This document shows, in pieces, positions 54,013 through 64,000 of a stretch of 64,000 bases of DNA; the first letter of the stretch is position 1, and the number at the start of each line of letters is the position of its first letter. This DNA comes from Thalassococcus profundi (GTDB lineage Bacteria; Pseudomonadota; Alphaproteobacteria; Rhodobacterales; Rhodobacteraceae): NCBI RefSeq assembly GCF_003344785.1, contig NZ_QPMK01000003.1, positions 520,049 to 584,048 of the forward strand, read 5' to 3'. Below the pieces are notes generated by a model that did not search any database, was not told the origin of the DNA, and saw nothing but the letters and a program-made list of their open reading frames with translations. Both the position numbers and the translations under genes were made by a program.

Positions 54013-54704
54013 TGGACACGGTCGCGGCGCATATCGACGGCTTCGATCTGACCTTTCACCTCAACGCGGAAGGTTGCCCGATCCAGGGTCGTCACCGGGT
54101 CGGCAAGTTCTACGAACGCGCCGATCTGGACCGGCTGGCGCGGTACATGAAGCCCGGAGCCTATGTGATCGATGTGGGGGCCAATATCGGCAATCACGCG
54201 ATCTATTTCGCGACCCTTATGGGTGCGTCGCGCGTGGTTGCGATAGAACCCAATCCCAGGGCGATCGAGGCGCTGAGGGCGAATATCTCGGTCAACGGAC
54301 TGGGCGGCATTGTCGATCTTTCGGCGCTTGGTATCGGCTTGTCGGACCGGACCGAGGGCGGATTTGGCATCGCCGAGCGCGGCCGGAACCTTGGTGCGGC
54401 GCAGATGCAGGCGGGCGCGGGCGACATCGCCGTGCACCGCGGCGACGACCTCTTTGCCGGAGAGCGGCCGGACCTGATCAAGATCGACGCGGAAGGTATG
54501 GAGATGAAAGTGCTTTCCGGCTTCGAGGCGGTGATCTCGGACGCGCGTCCGGCGCTTTTCGTCGAGGTCGATAGCGGCAACGACACGGCATTCCGGCACT
54601 GGTGCGCGGATCTGGGATATGCGGTCACCTTCGAGGCGCGCCACCAGGCCGCCAACGTGAATTACTTTGTGCAGAGCGCAAGCGCCGAGGGGGCCGCATG
54701 CTAG
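54012..54704 (+). CDS. FkbM family methyltransferase
   Basis: A 230-residue SAM-dependent methyltransferase of the FkbM family: [20 protein letters not shown] (SAM motif I, about residues 51-70), [14 protein letters not shown] (motif II) and [20 protein letters not shown], the diagnostic FkbM block. Substrate unknown; members methylate hydroxyls of polyketides or sugars. Start ATG at 54012 overlaps the previous stop; a GTG at 54009 is the alternative. Its presence inside a suf operon is unusual. Confidence 0.82.
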   Translation: MDTVAAHIDGFDLTFHLNAEGCPIQGRHRVGKFYERADLDRLARYMKPGAYVIDVGANIGNHAIYFATLMGASRVVAIEPNPRAIEALRANISVNGLGGIVDLSALGIGLSDRTEGGFGIAERGRNLGAAQMQAGAGDIAVHRGDDLFAGERPDLIKIDAEGMEMKVLSGFEAVISDARPALFVEVDSGNDTAFRHWCADLGYAVTFEARHQAANVNYFVQSASAEGAAC

Positions 54705-54898
54705 GGTATCTGGTGGTCAAATCCGCCGGTGCGGGGCTGGGCGTATTCCTGGGCTCGCTGATCGGCCTCGGGATTCGCAAGCGGGGCGGCAAGACCGAGG
54801 GGTTGATCGCGGGATCGGTGCTGCTCACCTCTCTGGTGGCGGGGCTGCTGGGGCTTTCCGTCATGATGCTGGTCACTTACCTGGGGATGGGAACATGA
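54698..54898 (+). CDS. Small two-helix membrane protein, unknown
   Basis: A 66-residue protein with helices in [20 protein letters not shown] and [20 protein letters not shown], with RKRGGKTEG between. No known family. It starts inside the FkbM gene and its stop overlaps the next gene by four bases, so the small genes here are tightly packed and likely co-expressed with suf. Confidence 0.6.
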   Translation: MLGYLVVKSAGAGLGVFLGSLIGLGIRKRGGKTEGLIAGSVLLTSLVAGLLGLSVMMLVTYLGMGT

Positions 54899-55212
54899 TC
54901 CTGACGACGACGAACACCATCGAAGGCCGCCGGATCACCGCCTACAAGGGCATCGTCGTGGGCGAGGCGATCATGGGCGCGAATGTCGTGCGCGATTTCT
55001 TTGCCGGGATCACCGACATCATCGGCGGACGCTCGGGCGCCTACGAATCCAAGATGCAGGATGCCCGCGACACCGCCATGCGCGAGGTCGAACAGCGCGC
55101 CGCGGCGATGGGCGCAAATGCCGTCGTGGGCGTCGACATCGACTACGAGGTGGTGGGCGATTCGATGCTTATGGTGTCCGTCTCCGGTACGGCGGTGGTG
55201 TTGGACGGATGA
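54895..55212 (+). CDS. YbjQ family (UPF0145) protein
   Basis: A 105-residue protein matching UPF0145: [20 protein letters not shown] at the start, then [27 protein letters not shown]. The family forms beta-barrel-like pentamers with unknown, possibly heavy-metal-related, roles. Four-base overlaps with both neighbours place it in the suf transcript. Its inclusion may be incidental. Confidence 0.85.
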   Translation: MILTTTNTIEGRRITAYKGIVVGEAIMGANVVRDFFAGITDIIGGRSGAYESKMQDARDTAMREVEQRAAAMGANAVVGVDIDYEVVGDSMLMVSVSGTAVVLDG

Positions 55213-55811
55213 CCACCGACACCCGCATCGACCGTCCGGAGCTGACCATGCCCGAGGCCGAGGCGACGATTCTGCGCGAGCACTACGCACGCGCGCAGGT
55301 CATTCTCGAATATGGCACCGGCGGGTCCACGGCGCTGGCGTCGGAACTGCCGGGCAAGACCGTTTTCGCGGTCGAGTCGGACAAGGACTGGGCGCTGATG
55401 ATGCGGGCGTGGCTGGAGCAGAACCCGCCGGCGCCGGGCACCGAGGTCGACGTGATCTGGTCCGACGTGGGCGCCACGAAGGAATGGGGCCGCCCGGTCG
55501 ACGACAGCGAATGGCGGCGCTATCCGCGCTATCCGTTGCAGGTCTGGGGCCTGCCGGAGTTCCGGCACCCGGACGTGGTGCTGGTCGACGGGCGGTTCCG
55601 CGAGGGCTGTGCGCTGGCGGCCTGTTTCCTGGCGCAAAAACCCATCACGCTGCTCTTCGACGACTACGCCGGGCGGCAGCAGTATCACCATGTCGAGGAA
55701 TTCCTCGGCACGCCCGAACTGACCGGCCGCATGGCGCGGTTCGACATCACCCCGCAGCCGATACCGCCGTCGCGGCTGCTGCGGATCATGCAATTGACCG
55801 TGCGGCCCTGA
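55209..55811 (+). CDS. Rossmann-fold (methyltransferase-like) protein, unknown
   Basis: A 200-residue protein with [20 protein letters not shown] near residues 32-51, resembling SAM motif I but without the usual GxGxG, then [12 protein letters not shown] and [18 protein letters not shown] (motif II/IV-like). Probable class I methyltransferase or nucleotide-binding relative; activity unproven. It overlaps the YbjQ gene by four bases and precedes sufC by 34 bases. Confidence 0.65.
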   Translation: MTTDTRIDRPELTMPEAEATILREHYARAQVILEYGTGGSTALASELPGKTVFAVESDKDWALMMRAWLEQNPPAPGTEVDVIWSDVGATKEWGRPVDDSEWRRYPRYPLQVWGLPEFRHPDVVLVDGRFREGCALAACFLAQKPITLLFDDYAGRQQYHHVEEFLGTPELTGRMARFDITPQPIPPSRLLRIMQLTVRP

Positions 55812-55845
55812 GAGGCCCGCGCAGACGACAGGAAAAGGAAGAAAC

Positions 55846-56600
<755 letters not shown>

Positions 56601-56601
<1 letters not shown>

Positions 56602-57881
56602 TGGCATTGCCGCAGGCGAAACAGACCGAAACCGAAGCGCGGCTCGCAATGCTTGACCTGCCTGCTGGCGGCTGGACCGAAGCGGCGCGGCGCGATGCGC
56701 TGGCGCGGGTACAGGCCATGGGCCTGCCCGGACGGCGCGACGAGTACTGGAAGTTCACCAACCCGGCGACGCTGACCCAGGCCGAGGCGCCGCGCGCGGC
56801 CGTCTTCGATACGCAGGAAACCCAGATTTTCGAAGCGATCGACCGGCTGAAGATCGTCTTTGTGGACGGTGTCTTCGACGCCGAAGCCTCCGACGACCTG
56901 AGCCTCGAGGGCATCAGCATCGAACGTCTGGCCGAAAGCAAGGCGGACATCCACTGGGCCAAGGACTTGTATGGCACGCTGGAAACCAACGGCCAGACCC
57001 CGGTGCAGCGCCCGCTCGCGGCGCTCAACACCGCTTTTGCGACCGACGGCATCCTGCTGCATGTCACCGGCACGCCGTCAAAGCCGATCAACCTGATGTA
57101 TTACCACGAGGACGAAAGCTCGGACGCGATCCTGCATCACGTGATCAAGGTCGATCCCGGGGCCGAGGTCACGATCCTCGAGAACGGTCCCGCCGCCGCA
57201 CGCTTCAACGAGGTGATGGAGGTCGACGTGGCCGACACCGCCCGGTTCCACCACGTGCGCGCGCAGGGCCGCGACCATGAACGCCGCGCCGCCACGCATA
57301 TCTTCGCGCGGCTGGGCACGGAGTCGGCGTTCAAGAGCTTCACGCTGACCGCAAACGGCGTGATGACGCGCAACGAATGCATTATCGAACTGACCGGCGA
57401 CGATGCCATCGCGCACGTGGCGGGTGCATGCGTCGGGGACGGCGATTTCCACCACGACGACACGGTGTTCATCACTCATGATGCGGTGAATTGCGAAAGC
57501 CGGCAGGTGTTCAAGAAGGTGCTGCGCAACGGTGCGACCGGCGTCTTCCAGGGCAAGATCCTGGTCAAGGCCGGCGCGCAGAAAACCGACGGCTACCAGA
57601 TCAGCCAGAGCCTGCTGCTGGACGGGGACAGCCAGTTCCTCGCCAAGCCCGAGCTTGAAATCTACGCCGACGACGTCGCCTGCTCGCACGGTTCGACCTC
57701 GGGCGCCATCGACGAAGAGGCGCTGTTCTACCTGCGCTCGCGCGGGGTGCCGCATTCCGATGCCACCAACCTGCTGACGCTGGCCTTCCTCGCCGAAGCG
57801 GTGGAAGAGATCGAGGACGAGACGCTGTCGGCCCAGGTGGTCGAGAAGATCTCGGCCTGGCTGCTGCGGCGGAGCGCCTGA
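56601..57881 (+). CDS. sufD: Fe-S cluster assembly protein SufD
   Basis: SufD pairs with SufB in the scaffold. The 426-residue protein has the N-terminal WKFTNP block (WTEAARRDALARVQAMGLPG before it) and the C-terminal beta-helix LLLDGDSQFLAKPELEIYAD with ACSHGSTSG, where the His/Cys residues needed for cluster function lie. One-base overlap with sufC. Typical SufD length. Confidence 0.96.
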
Positions 57882-57885
57882 CGCC

Positions 57886-58374
57886 TTGCCGGTGACGCGC
57901 GATATCGCGGCCACCTACCGGGGGCCGGGGGCGGTCATGCGCCGCCTTCTGGCCGCCGGCCCCCGCGAGGACCGTGCGCTGGCGATCCTGATGGGGGCCT
58001 GCCTGCTGGTGTTTATCGCGCAGTGGCCCGCGATCTCGCGCCGCGCGCATCTCGAAGAGCTGGAGCTCAACGCGCTGCTGGCCGGGGCGCTCTTCGGCTG
58101 GCTCTTCATCGCGCCGTTGGGCCTCTATCTGCTTGCTGCGCTGTCGCACCTGGTGGCCAAGCTTTTCGGCGGGAAGGGCGGCTGGTACGGCGCGCGGCTG
58201 GCCTTGTTCTGGAGCCTCCTGGCCTCGACTCCGCTCATTCTCCTGAACGGACTGGTGGCCGGGTTCATCGGCAAGGGGGCCGCGCTCAGCATCATCGGGC
58301 TGGCGTGGTTCGGCGTGTTCCTGTGGTTCTGGCTGTCCAGCCTCAAGGTAGCCGAGCAGGGGGACCGCGCGTGA
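57886..58374 (+). CDS. YIP1-like membrane protein
   Basis: A 162-residue protein with four helices (AILMGACLLVFIAQW; FGWLFIAPLGLYLLAALSHL; LFWSLLASTPLILLNGLVAG; IIGLAWFGVFLWFWLS), YIP1-like by layout. The start is a TTG at 57886 with GGAG 11 bases before; a GTG at 57892 is the alternative. Four-base GTGA overlap with the next gene. Function in suf operons unknown, but such a protein in this place is common in relatives. Confidence 0.72.
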   Translation: MPVTRDIAATYRGPGAVMRRLLAAGPREDRALAILMGACLLVFIAQWPAISRRAHLEELELNALLAGALFGWLFIAPLGLYLLAALSHLVAKLFGGKGGWYGARLALFWSLLASTPLILLNGLVAGFIGKGAALSIIGLAWFGVFLWFWLSSLKVAEQGDRA

Positions 58375-58961
58375 CATTCGCCGGTTTCCTTCGGCTGGCC
58401 TGGCAGACGGTTCTGGCCCCGCGCGACGTGGCGCGCCTGCTGCTGTCGCTGCGACTGGGCCACGAGGCTCTGCTGCTGGCGCTGGCACTGGTGCTGGTGC
58501 TCAACACGCTGATCTTCACCGTCTCGGTACAGGTCTCGCCGCCAGACCCGGCGCTGACGTCGCTGCTGGGCAACCCGGTGATCTTCATGCTGCTGATGGG
58601 CGGCACGCTGGGGGTCACGGCGATCGCCATCACCTGGACCGGCCGCGCCTTGGGCGGCGTCGCGCGGATCGAGGATATCGGCCTGCTGTTGATCTGGCTG
58701 CAGGCGCTGCGGATGCTGGTGCAGCTTGCCGTCGTGGCGCTCGCGCTGGTCAACGAAAGCCTCGCCGGGCTGCTGGTGGTCGGTGCGGCGGTGCTGGGGG
58801 TCTGGATCCTGGTGCAGTTCATCGACGAGGCGCACGGTTTTGCCGCACTGGGCAAGGCGGCGCTGGTGCTATTATTGGGAGTGACGGGGCTGGTTCTGGG
58901 CCTCTCCTTCTTCCTGACCCTGATCGGGGCCACGACTATGGGACTGAATACGAATGTTTGA
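58371..58961 (+). CDS. YIP1-like membrane protein, second copy
   Basis: A 196-residue protein with five or six helices, starting at a GTG that overlaps the preceding stop. FLRLAWQTVLAPRDVARLLL precedes the first membrane helix. It matches the YIP1 group of small integral membrane proteins. The last eight bases overlap sufS. Tandem YIP1-like genes between sufD and sufS are expected in this lineage; their role is unknown. Confidence 0.75.
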   Translation: MTFAGFLRLAWQTVLAPRDVARLLLSLRLGHEALLLALALVLVLNTLIFTVSVQVSPPDPALTSLLGNPVIFMLLMGGTLGVTAIAITWTGRALGGVARIEDIGLLLIWLQALRMLVQLAVVALALVNESLAGLLVVGAAVLGVWILVQFIDEAHGFAALGKAALVLLLGVTGLVLGLSFFLTLIGATTMGLNTNV

Positions 58962-60174
58962 CGTGCACGACATCCGCCGCGACTTTCCGATCCTCGCACG
59001 CGAGGTCAATGGCAAGCCGCTGGTCTACCTCGACAACGGCGCCTCGGCGCAGAAGCCGCAGGTGGTGATCGATGCCGTCACCCGCGCCTATGCCGAGGAA
59101 TACGCCAACGTCCACCGCGGGCTGCATTACCTCAGCAACCTCGCGACCGAGAAATACGAGGGCGTGCGCGGCACTGTTGCGAAGTTTCTAGGGGCAAAGG
59201 ACGAAGAGGAGATCGTGCTCAATTCCGGCACCACCGAGGGCATCAACCTCGTGGCCTACGGCTGGGCCATGCCGCGGATGGAAGCGGGAGACGAAATTGT
59301 GCTGTCGGTGATGGAGCATCACGCCAACATCGTGCCATGGCATTTCCTGCGCGAACGGCAGGGGGTGAAACTGACCTGGATCGACGTGGACAGCACCGGC
59401 GCGTTGGACCCGCAGAAGGTCATCGACGCGATCACGCCGCGCACCAAGCTGGTGGCGATCACCCATCTGTCAAACGTTTTGGGCACCGTCGTGGACGTCA
59501 AGGCGATCTGCGCCGCCGCCCACGCCAAGGGCGTGCCGGTGCTGGTCGACGGCAGCCAGGCCGCGGTCCACATGCCGGTCGACGTACGCGATATCGGCTG
59601 CGATTTCTACGCCGTGACCGGCCACAAGCTTTACGGTCCTTCGGGGTCGGGGGCGATCTACATCAAGCGCGACCGCATGGACGAGATGCGCCCCTTCATC
59701 GGCGGTGGCGACATGATCAAGGAGGTCCACAAGGACGAGGTGATCTGGAACGACCCGCCAATGAAGTTCGAGGCCGGCACCCCCGGCATCGTCCAGACCA
59801 TCGGGCTGGGCGTGGCGCTCGACTACATGATGGGGCTGGGGATGGATAACATCGCCGCCCACGAACGCGACCTCACCGCCTATGCCCGCGAGCGTCTGGA
59901 CGGTCTCAACTGGCTGCAGGTGCAGGGCACGACACCCGACAAGGCGGCAATCTTTTCCTTCACGCTGAACGGCGCGGCCCATGCGCATGACATCTCGACC
60001 ATCCTCGACAAGAAGGGCGTCGCGGTGCGCGCCGGCCAGCATTGCACCGGCCCGCTGATGGATCACCTGGGCCTGACGGCGACCTGCCGCGCCTCCTTCG
60101 GCGTCTACAACACCCGCGAAGAGGTCGATGTGCTGATCGAGGCGCTGGAACTGGCGCACGAGCTTTTCGGCTGA
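58954..60174 (+). CDS. sufS: Cysteine desulfurase SufS
   Basis: Group II desulfurase (SufS/CsdB). The 406-residue protein has the PLP lysine in VTGHKLYGPSG (about residue 226) and the catalytic cysteine in LTATCRASFGVYNT (about residue 365), on the short loop typical of the group. It is the last gene of the operon: the next gene is on the other strand 16 bases on. The usual downstream SufT/DUF59 and SufA genes are absent here. Confidence 0.96.
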   Translation: MFDVHDIRRDFPILAREVNGKPLVYLDNGASAQKPQVVIDAVTRAYAEEYANVHRGLHYLSNLATEKYEGVRGTVAKFLGAKDEEEIVLNSGTTEGINLVAYGWAMPRMEAGDEIVLSVMEHHANIVPWHFLRERQGVKLTWIDVDSTGALDPQKVIDAITPRTKLVAITHLSNVLGTVVDVKAICAAAHAKGVPVLVDGSQAAVHMPVDVRDIGCDFYAVTGHKLYGPSGSGAIYIKRDRMDEMRPFIGGGDMIKEVHKDEVIWNDPPMKFEAGTPGIVQTIGLGVALDYMMGLGMDNIAAHERDLTAYARERLDGLNWLQVQGTTPDKAAIFSFTLNGAAHAHDISTILDKKGVAVRAGQHCTGPLMDHLGLTATCRASFGVYNTREEVDVLIEALELAHELFG

Positions 60175-60190
60175 TCCGGCGGCGCGGGGT

Positions 60191-61675
60191 TCAGTCCCGC
60201 GCGCCCACCAGCCGGTCGATCGGGGCGTAATCGTCGCTGAGCACGAGGCCCCGCGCCGCCATCTGATCGACAAAGGCGGGACCCAGGGCGGCAAATTCCG
60301 TGCGGTCCGGCGAGGGCACGGCAAAGCGGCTGACCTCCGTCTCTGCCGCGCCGGCGGCGATGACCATGACCACCCGTTCGCCGGGCTGCGGTGCGCGCGC
60401 TTCGGACCAGACCTCGACCGAGGGAAAGACCGTGCGCAGCGTCGCCACCAGGCTGCCGACCGCGCGCAGGCTGTCGGCATAGTCGATGACGTTCATCAGG
60501 TAGCTGCCCTCGGGCGTGAGACGCGTCGCCACCAGCTCGAAGAACTCCCGTGTGACCAGATGCTGCGGCACCGCGGTATCGGTGAAGGCATCGCCGACGA
60601 TGACGTCGAATCTGCGTGTCTCGGCGCGCAGCGCCACGCGTGCGTCGGCATGCAGCACCCGCGCGGTGCCCGGGTCGAACCAGAAGGACCCGGCAGCGGT
60701 GGCGGTCACGGCCGGGTCGATCTCGGCCACCGTGATGTCGGTCAGGCCGCGCGCGGCAAAGGCGCGGGGCAGGGCGTAGTTGCCGCCGCCGATGAAGAAG
60801 GAGGAAAAGGCCGGGTCGGGCGCGCGCAGCCGCGCCAGCGCGTCCAGCATGGCGGCATGGTCCGTGAACATCACCTCCGGCAGGTCGCGGGCCGAGATGC
60901 CGTGCACCAGATGGTCGATCACCATGGCGCGGACGGGTTTCCCGGGGTCGCTCGCCACGTCCCGCACGGCGATGCAGAAATAGCGGCTCTCTACCGTGCA
61001 GGGAGAGGGCGCAGCCAGCCCCTGCGCGCCCAGCACCGCGCAGAGGGTCAGAGACGCGGTGCTGGCCCATCGGCCCGCGCGACCTTGCCAGAGGCAGAGC
61101 CCCGCCGCCGCGATGTAGACTCCCGTGACCACGGCCAGCGTCGCCGCACTGCCGAGCCATGAGATGAACACGAACCCGGCCAGCAGCGTGCCAAAGATGG
61201 CGCCCATGGCGCCCGCGGCGAACATCGCCCCGAGCGCGCGGCCCTGCGGCGTGGCACCGGCCAGGGCGGCGGCGGTCAGCACCGGCGCCGGCACTCCGGC
61301 AAAGAACGACGGCAGGAAGAACGCCGCCAGCGTCAGCCCGGTGATGCCCCAGACCGGATCCGGCGCCAGGCCCAGCAGCGGCCCGGCGCTGAAACGCAGC
61401 GCCTGCGCTGCCAGAGCCGTGGTGAGGGCCGCGCCGACCAGTGCCCAGCCGGTGGCGCGCAGCGCGCGGGGCAGCGTCCGTTCGGCCAGCACGCCGCCCC
61501 ACCAGTGCCCGGCGGAGAACCCCGCCAGCACCACCGCGATCACCGCGGTCCAGGTATAGAGCGACATGCCCACGTAAGGCGCCAGCATCCGCCCCGCGAC
61601 GATCTCGACCACCAGCGACGCCGCCGACACCGCGGCCTGCACGGCAACCAGAAGCCAGAGGGGAATGAGGGGCAT
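60191..61675 (-). CDS. Membrane-fused spermidine synthase homologue
   Basis: A 494-residue protein with about seven N-terminal helices (WLLVAVQAAVSAASLVVEIV; LTLAAFFLPSFFAGVPAPVL) fused to a C-terminal spermidine-synthase-like domain (about 230-490: FFIGGGNYALPRAF, DITVAEIDPAV, FDVIVGDAFTD). Such fused proteins are common in bacteria, but no S-adenosylmethionine decarboxylase is nearby and the conserved catalytic Asp region has diverged, so polyamine synthesis is only inferred. The ATG at 61675 (MPLIPLW) has AGGA upstream; an ATG at 61711 would add 12 residues. Confidence 0.8.
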   Translation of the reverse strand: MPLIPLWLLVAVQAAVSAASLVVEIVAGRMLAPYVGMSLYTWTAVIAVVLAGFSAGHWWGGVLAERTLPRALRATGWALVGAALTTALAAQALRFSAGPLLGLAPDPVWGITGLTLAAFFLPSFFAGVPAPVLTAAALAGATPQGRALGAMFAAGAMGAIFGTLLAGFVFISWLGSAATLAVVTGVYIAAAGLCLWQGRAGRWASTASLTLCAVLGAQGLAAPSPCTVESRYFCIAVRDVASDPGKPVRAMVIDHLVHGISARDLPEVMFTDHAAMLDALARLRAPDPAFSSFFIGGGNYALPRAFAARGLTDITVAEIDPAVTATAAGSFWFDPGTARVLHADARVALRAETRRFDVIVGDAFTDTAVPQHLVTREFFELVATRLTPEGSYLMNVIDYADSLRAVGSLVATLRTVFPSVEVWSEARAPQPGERVVMVIAAGAAETEVSRFAVPSPDRTEFAALGPAFVDQMAARGLVLSDDYAPIDRLVGARD

Positions 61676-61785
61676 GACGGGATCCTGATATCGGGCCTGC
61701 GGCGCGATCATGCCGCACCAGGGGGCCGGCGCAAGCGGATTTGCGATTGCGGCGCTCCGGCGTTTGTCCTAAGAGACAGACGCAG

Positions 61786-61827
<42 letters not shown>

Positions 61828-61951
61828 TGGTGTCAAGGGTCCGTTGTGTGAAAGTGAGTGAAAATAAACGTTTTGGATCAGTGGCTTGCGGGGCTGTCGA
61901 TCTTTGCTTTAATCCCGCAGAAATTTGAAGTAAGCACTGCGTAAGCAGTTT

Positions 61952-62028
61952 GCACCCATAGCTCAGCTGGATAGAGTGTCGCCCTCCGAAGGCGAAGGTC
62001 GTAGGTTCGAATCCTACTGGGTGCGCCA
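61952..62028 (+). tRNA. tRNA-Arg (anticodon CCG)
   Basis: A complete 77-base cloverleaf: acceptor GCACCCA with TGGGTGC, D-stem GCTC/GAGT, anticodon stem TCGCC/GGCGA around loop CTCCGAA (anticodon CCG), T-arm GTAGG-TTCGAAT-CCTAC, discriminator G and encoded CCA at 62026-62028. It reads CGG. It lies 124 bases after the truncated copy and immediately before the serine-recombinase remnant, whose open frame crosses it on the other strand. Confidence 0.95.
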
Positions 62029-62926
62029 TCTCTAAATTTCCGCTGCAAATATCCCCTAACGCCTTGAACGGTAAGGATATTTCTGGTGTTCGAAAACCGT
62101 TTTCACGGTCATATGCCAGTTGGTCCGCAAATGCCAGTTTCAGCACCGTTTGACAGTACTCAATCTGAACATTTTCCCATATTTTCCAAGGGTTTGCGAG
62201 AAATTCCATCGAGTGTTCGAACGTATCCTCGTAGGTGGCCAGTGGTTTGCCGCATTTTTCGATTTTCTCGCGCATGACCATGCGATCCGTTTCGAGGTCT
62301 CCGATGCGTTTCTCATAGGCACGAATGACGGATTCGCTGTCCGCTTCAACAAGCCGATCCATGAGTTGAGCGATCTTGCGCTCGATCTGCGAAAGCTCGG
62401 CCTTCATCGACTTCCCTTGGTCTTTCATGGCTTTCGCGCGTTGCTCCCACAGGTCTTTAAACAGTGCAGAGGCAAGCTCGAAAAGCTCTTCTGTCGGGCG
62501 CAGCGCCTTTAAGAGCGCTTCAAATTCTTGCTCGACCACCTCACGGCGGATCGACTTGCCCTTGGCTGTGCAATCCTTCTGACGACACAGGTAGTAGGGA
62601 TAATGCGCGGCCTTACCCTTCGACCAGTTCGCCGTTAGCGGGGTGCCGCAGCAGCCGCACAGAACGAATCCCCGCAGTGGGAAATCTTCACTGATGTCCT
62701 TGCGTGCAGGAACGCGTGCGATGCCGTTCAATCGGTTCTGGATCGTCTGAAAAGCTTCGAGGCTGAGCGTCTGCTCACCGTTTTTCTGGCGTTGGTGCTG
62801 TGACACGCTGGCCAGCAGGTTTTCGATAAGCAGGCTGTCGCTATCTTCGCCAAACTCCAGCGAAGGAGATTCCAAGATGCCACCGGCCTTGCTGAGCGCT
62901 GCCCGCAATTCGAGGTGTGCCTGCAT
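62029..62926 (-). pseudogene. Large serine recombinase remnant
   Basis: The C-terminal part of a large serine recombinase. Its first visible piece (LELRAALSKAGGILESPSLE, then FGEDSDSLLIENLLASVSQH) is the end of the catalytic domain; the catalytic serine and N-terminus are gone. At about 62767 it jumps to LSLEAFQTIQNRL, so the recombinase domain between is deleted; then the zinc ribbon (CGCCGTPLTANW and CRQKDC) and a coiled coil follow. The frame stays open past the tRNA and would read it antisense. It is inactive as it stands. Confidence 0.85.
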
Positions 62927-63048
62927 CCCTGACCAGGGAGGGAGCTGCCACGCTGCCCTTCCTTGGAACCATCCCATCCCCCCGCTCATTGGCGCGGGCC
63001 TAGTCCGGTTGCATGCGCAACCGACTACCCGAGGAAAGGGGAAAGCCA

Positions 63049-63262
63049 ATGAAAACCGATATTTATGAAAGAGTGACCAACAAGATCATTGCCGATCTGG
63101 AGCAAGGCGAACTGACTTGTCGGCGCGGATATCCGCCATGGCGGAAATAGCGCCCATTATGCGGGTGGCAGCGATCATGTGCAGATGCCGATCTTTGAGA
63201 GCTTCCGCAGCCCCGAGGCCTACTACGCCACACTTGCCCATGAACTGACCCACTGGCTGTCA
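63049..63262 (+). pseudogene. ArdC-like antirestriction protein remnant, internally deleted
   Basis: An ATG at 63049 opens MKTDIYERVTNKIIADLEQG, the N-terminus of ArdC-type single-stranded-DNA-binding antirestriction proteins. At about 63118 the sequence jumps, with a frame change, to GADIRHGGNSAHYAGGSDH (63122 onward) and the zincin motif HELTHW (63239-63256), the C-terminal part of the same family. Roughly 180 residues are missing, and the frame stops at 63150. After HELTHW it joins an unrelated sequence. Non-functional. Confidence 0.8.
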
Positions 63263-63370
63263 TGGTTTCGGCATCGATCCGGCTCCACACCGCATGGCAA
63301 TGCCGCCGGCCTTCTTTTTCATGAAAGACGACGACGCGCGGTTGCTCGACTGGTCGACCGGCAACTACAA
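63257..63370 (-). pseudogene. Relaxase (mobilisation nuclease) fragment
   Basis: On the minus strand the frame reads EQPRVVVFHEKEGRRHCHAV then WSRIDAETMTA, the histidine-rich core of MobA/VirD2-type relaxases. Only about 35 residues remain; both ends join other fragments (tyrosine integrase at about 63370, ArdC piece at about 63257). Confidence 0.7.
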
Positions 63371-63870
63371 GCAGTCCCATCGTACGGATCGCTGTTCCAC
63401 GACCCCCTCGCACGATAGCCTTGCCGCGAAGCTTATCCGTTTTCATCACGATGCGGGTCTTCCCGGCGATGATGTCCTTCATCAGGTTGTACATGTCCGG
63501 CTTGGTGATGTCGCGGACGCGCCGGGTGCCGAGGAGGGGGGTGATGTGGCGGCGGATACAGCCCACATCGATCTCGATCGTCGACGCCTTCTTGGGGCGA
63601 CCGCCTTTACCCATGATCAGGCCGGCCTCCATATCCTCGATGTATTGCTCGCAGATCTGCTTGACCGTCAGCGCCTTGCGGTCTTCGTCGCGCTCTTCGG
63701 CCGGGTCGTTTCCCCGGGCGACGTTCCCGAGTAGGGCCTTCGCCTCCCGCCGCGCCGTCTCGGCCGTCCAGACGCCGTGAAGGCCGATCGTGTAGCGGCG
63801 GGACCGACCCCGCGCGCGGTACTGGACGATGTAGCTGCGCTTGCCGGACGGACAGGTACTTGCGCAGGCT
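63371..63870 (-). pseudogene. Tyrosine integrase fragment
   Basis: On the minus strand the frame reads KRSYIVQYRARGRSRRYTIG (arm-binding type N-terminal domain), KALTVKQICEQYIEDM, MEAGLIMGKGGRPKKASTIE and then RRHITPLLGTRRVRDITKPD of the core-binding domain, ending IRTMGLL before the relaxase fragment. The catalytic domain with the R-H-R-Y residues is missing, and an in-frame stop precedes it upstream. It is a remnant of a phage or island integrase. Confidence 0.8.
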
Positions 63871-63900
63871 CACTCGAACGCATGGCGTTCGCCTGCTCAC

Positions 63901-64000
63901 GTCGATCATCACGGTCTTCTTCTCGCCGTGCTCGGCAACCAGTCCCGCCATCATCTTCGCGAAGATGCCCTTGTCGCTCCACCGCTTCCAACGATTGTAG
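63901..64000 (-). pseudogene. IS5-family transposase fragment, cut by window
   Basis: On the minus strand the frame reads YNRWKRWSDKGIFAKMMAGL then AEHGEKKTVMID, the region before the first catalytic Asp of IS5-type transposases, where ATYLKAHRTA normally follows. It breaks after MID. A short inverted repeat (arms CGAACGC and GCGTTCG at 63875-63891) sits at the junction with the integrase piece. The rest lies beyond the window. Confidence 0.65.

Overview
The window is high-GC chromosomal DNA (roughly 65-68% over most of its length by eye) from an alphaproteobacterium, most likely a member of the Rhodobacterales (Roseobacter group). The reasons are gene order and family content: lptF-lptG-lptD-surA-pdxA-rsmA in one run, prfA-prmC followed by a DUF4167 protein, a bactofilin next to an M23 peptidase, an iscR-suf operon with a NifS-like desulfurase and YIP1 proteins, and an IscR with a single cysteine. 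The species cannot be named from the sequence.

Layout. 1-5.2 kb: mazG (cut by the window edge), an M20 amidohydrolase, an agmatinase-family enzyme, a DUF1499 protein and prfA-prmC. 5.4-15.7 kb: DUF4167 protein, then a leftward envelope operon (lptF, lptG, lptD, surA, pdxA, rsmA), diverging from pepA-holC. 15.7-24.8 kb: a cluster of four perfect palindromes, an aspartic protease, marC-like gene, ABC-F ATPase, ndk, small membrane proteins, an aminotransferase, a VOC protein behind a SoxR-like operator, and cysS. 25-35 kb: citramalate synthase, a methyltransferase, a phytoene-synthase-family protein, MFS and EamA transporters, an AlkA-type glycosylase, an esterase, an HNH nuclease and a desaturase. 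35-43 kb: bactofilin/M23 pair, DUF455 protein, bcp, a giant AsmA/YhdP-like protein and queA. 43-47 kb: TadG/TadE-like genes beside an AT-rich intergenic island with a perfect CtrA box. 47-61.7 kb: MFS, DUF924, lpd, an alpha/beta hydrolase, then the iscR-suf operon and a membrane-fused spermidine synthase homologue.

61.7-64 kb is the only clearly accessory stretch. It holds a truncated tRNA-Arg, an intact tRNA-Arg(CCG), and abutting fragments of a large serine recombinase, an ArdC antirestriction protein, a relaxase, a tyrosine integrase and an IS5-type transposase. This looks like a decayed, repeatedly rearranged integration site.

Functional links: Lpt proteins and SurA serve outer-membrane biogenesis. 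Bactofilin/M23 and the YhdP-like protein serve the cell envelope. IscR, the desulfurases and SufBCD form the Fe-S assembly system, with a candidate Irr-type operator over the iscR promoter. No new defence or biosynthetic system is evident. The least explained signals are non-coding: a structured 50-bp repeat present four times with a covarying first hairpin, a four-palindrome array centred on CTCGAG, and a hairpin covering the ribosome-binding region of the agmatinase gene.
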